From positions 1,488,001-1,552,000 of the forward strand of contig NZ_CANMOO010000001.1 of the NCBI RefSeq assembly GCF_947499585.1: a stretch of 64,000 bases of DNA. Reading direction: 5' to 3'. Under the pieces are notes generated by a model. That model was given only the letters and a program-made list of their open reading frames with translations, was not told where the DNA came from and did no database searches. The position numbers were made by a program, and so were the translations under genes. This DNA is from an uncultured Allomuricauda sp. (GTDB taxonomy: Bacteria > Bacteroidota > Bacteroidia > Flavobacteriales > Flavobacteriaceae). Every line of letters begins with the position of its first letter. Positions within the stretch are counted from its first letter, which is position 1. This document shows positions 63,376-64,000 of this stretch, in pieces.

Positions 63376-63585
63376 ATGTTGGATAAAGATTTTACATCTA
63401 ATCGGTACTCGGCCATCCTAGGGAATTTGAAAGACAATAATTACTTGACTCAAAGTGATGTTGATGTTTTATTAAAAGATATGGTTGTAAACAATTCTGT
63501 GATACTTACAAATGTTGGCGACGAAAAAGCAGAAATAGTTAGAAGAGCTTTATTTGCAAACAATAATCCTAGAAATTTTAGATAA
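63376..63585 (+). CDS. small hypothetical protein
   Basis: 69 aa, predicted helical, no signal peptide or recognised domain (MLDKDFTSNRYSAILGNLKDNN...). A terminator-like hairpin right after the stop (63587-63608) supports a real, monocistronic gene. Function unknown. Confidence 0.5.
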   Translation: MLDKDFTSNRYSAILGNLKDNNYLTQSDVDVLLKDMVVNNSVILTNVGDEKAEIVRRALFANNNPRNFR

Positions 63586-63586
63586 G

Positions 63587-63608
63587 CCAAGATTGGATAA
63601 TCTTTTTT
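63587..63608 (+). terminator. terminator of the 69-aa gene
   Basis: Stem AAGATT (63589-63594) / AATCTT (63599-63604) with a GGAT loop, followed by a T-run to 63608. Confidence 0.72.
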
Positions 63609-63724
63609 GAACTTTTTTATTTCCGTTTATCAGCCTCAAATTGAAATCTTCCTAATTGGTCGGAAATAATTCTGCTTAAACCACTGTTCAAGAAAAATAC
63701 TCCCAGCGAAGATTTGGGGAAAGA

Positions 63725-63764
63725 TATAAAAATAACAAAGCCTCTATAAATAATAGAGGCTTTG
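63725..63764 (-). terminator. terminator downstream of tRNA-Arg
   Basis: Stem GCCTCTAT (63740-63747) / ATAGAGGC (63753-63760) with a 5-nt loop; on the minus strand it is followed by a T-rich run (TTTGTTATTTTTATA). Lies 8 nt past the tRNA 3' end. Confidence 0.82.
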
Positions 63765-63771
63765 GTTTAAG

Positions 63772-63845
63772 TGATCGCAGCAGGATTCGAACCTGCGACC
63801 GTCTGCTTAGAAGGCAGATGCTCTATCCAGCTGAGCTATGCGACC
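63772..63845 (-). tRNA. tRNA-Arg (anticodon TCT)
   Basis: 74 nt on the minus strand. Acceptor GGTCGCA pairs with TGCGATC (one G-U), the D arm has AGCTCAGCTGGA, the anticodon stem TCTGC/GCAGA encloses loop CTTCTAA with anticodon TCT (AGA codons), and the T loop is GGTTCGAATCC. CCA is not encoded. Confidence 0.96.
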
Positions 63846-64000
63846 TATTTTGCGGGTGCAAATATACAATTAACATTAATTAATGTCCAATTAAATAAAC
63901 CAATTATTAAAATACATTCGAAAAAAAATCTTCTATAACTTTTTTGGAATATCATTTTTAAAACAAAATACTTAAAATGGCTATCTTGAAAATTTTATAA

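Overview
The window is AT-rich chromosomal DNA of a Bacteroidota bacterium, most likely a marine Flavobacteriaceae member. The evidence is a SusC/SusD pair with a FecR/ECF-sigma switch, many Bacteroidota-type lipoproteins, and promoter boxes of the TAnnTTTG type instead of E. coli -10 boxes. No rRNA, IS element, prophage or CRISPR array was seen. One tRNA-Arg(TCT) lies at the right end.

Layout. 0-3.2 kb: housekeeping and exported enzymes (THUMP-like methyltransferase, VanX-type dipeptidase, esterase, HAD nucleotidase). 3.3-9.9 kb: a five-gene xylose/xylan operon on the minus strand (xylB, xylA, SSS symporter, GH26-like lipoprotein, LacI regulator). 10.4-13.1 kb: a leucine-rich-repeat lipoprotein and an AraC regulator. 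13.5-43.7 kb: a large stress island. It holds eight double-domain universal stress proteins, Hsp20, thioredoxin, cardiolipin synthase, a D-lactate-dehydrogenase-like enzyme, several small coiled-coil proteins, a DUF2267 protein, a TerB-like protein, a GerW/DUF2953 pair, an adaptor/ABC efflux operon, and sulfide oxidation genes (persulfide dioxygenase-rhodanese and SQR). A soluble PAS-PAS histidine kinase with a REC-cNMP-Crp response regulator sits in the middle. 44-57 kb: a polysaccharide-utilisation-type locus (ECF sigma, FecR, SusC with STN domain, SusD, PIG-L deacetylase, MFS permease, ROK kinase, large YetA/exo-rhamnogalacturonan-lyase-like protein). 56.8-62 kb: an amino-acid-type uptake and oxidation operon (NSS symporter, M20 deacylase, sarcosine-oxidase-like flavoenzyme, NTF2-like protein) beside a divergent RpiR regulator. 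62-64 kb: a DUF2911-TPR protein, a small protein and the tRNA.

Main discovery. Between 14.4 and 43.8 kb I find 14 copies of a dyad TGA-N6-TCA (consensus TGAYYTNNRTCA). In every case a TAnnTTTG-like -7 box begins exactly 23 nt after the dyad, in the direction of the downstream gene, giving 17 promoters in all. Three dyads have boxes at this spacing on both sides and drive divergent genes. The dyad centre then lies about 41 nt before the expected transcription start, the class II position of Crp/FNR activators. The REC-cNMP-Crp regulator inside the island is the obvious candidate for the bound factor. The gene content (Usp, Hsp20, thioredoxin, lactate dehydrogenase) recalls dormancy or low-oxygen regulons such as DosR or FNR/FixK regulons of other phyla. 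The sulfide genes, carbonic anhydrase, PUL and xylose operon lack convincing copies of this promoter.

All functions are from reading sequence and motifs; no database search was run.
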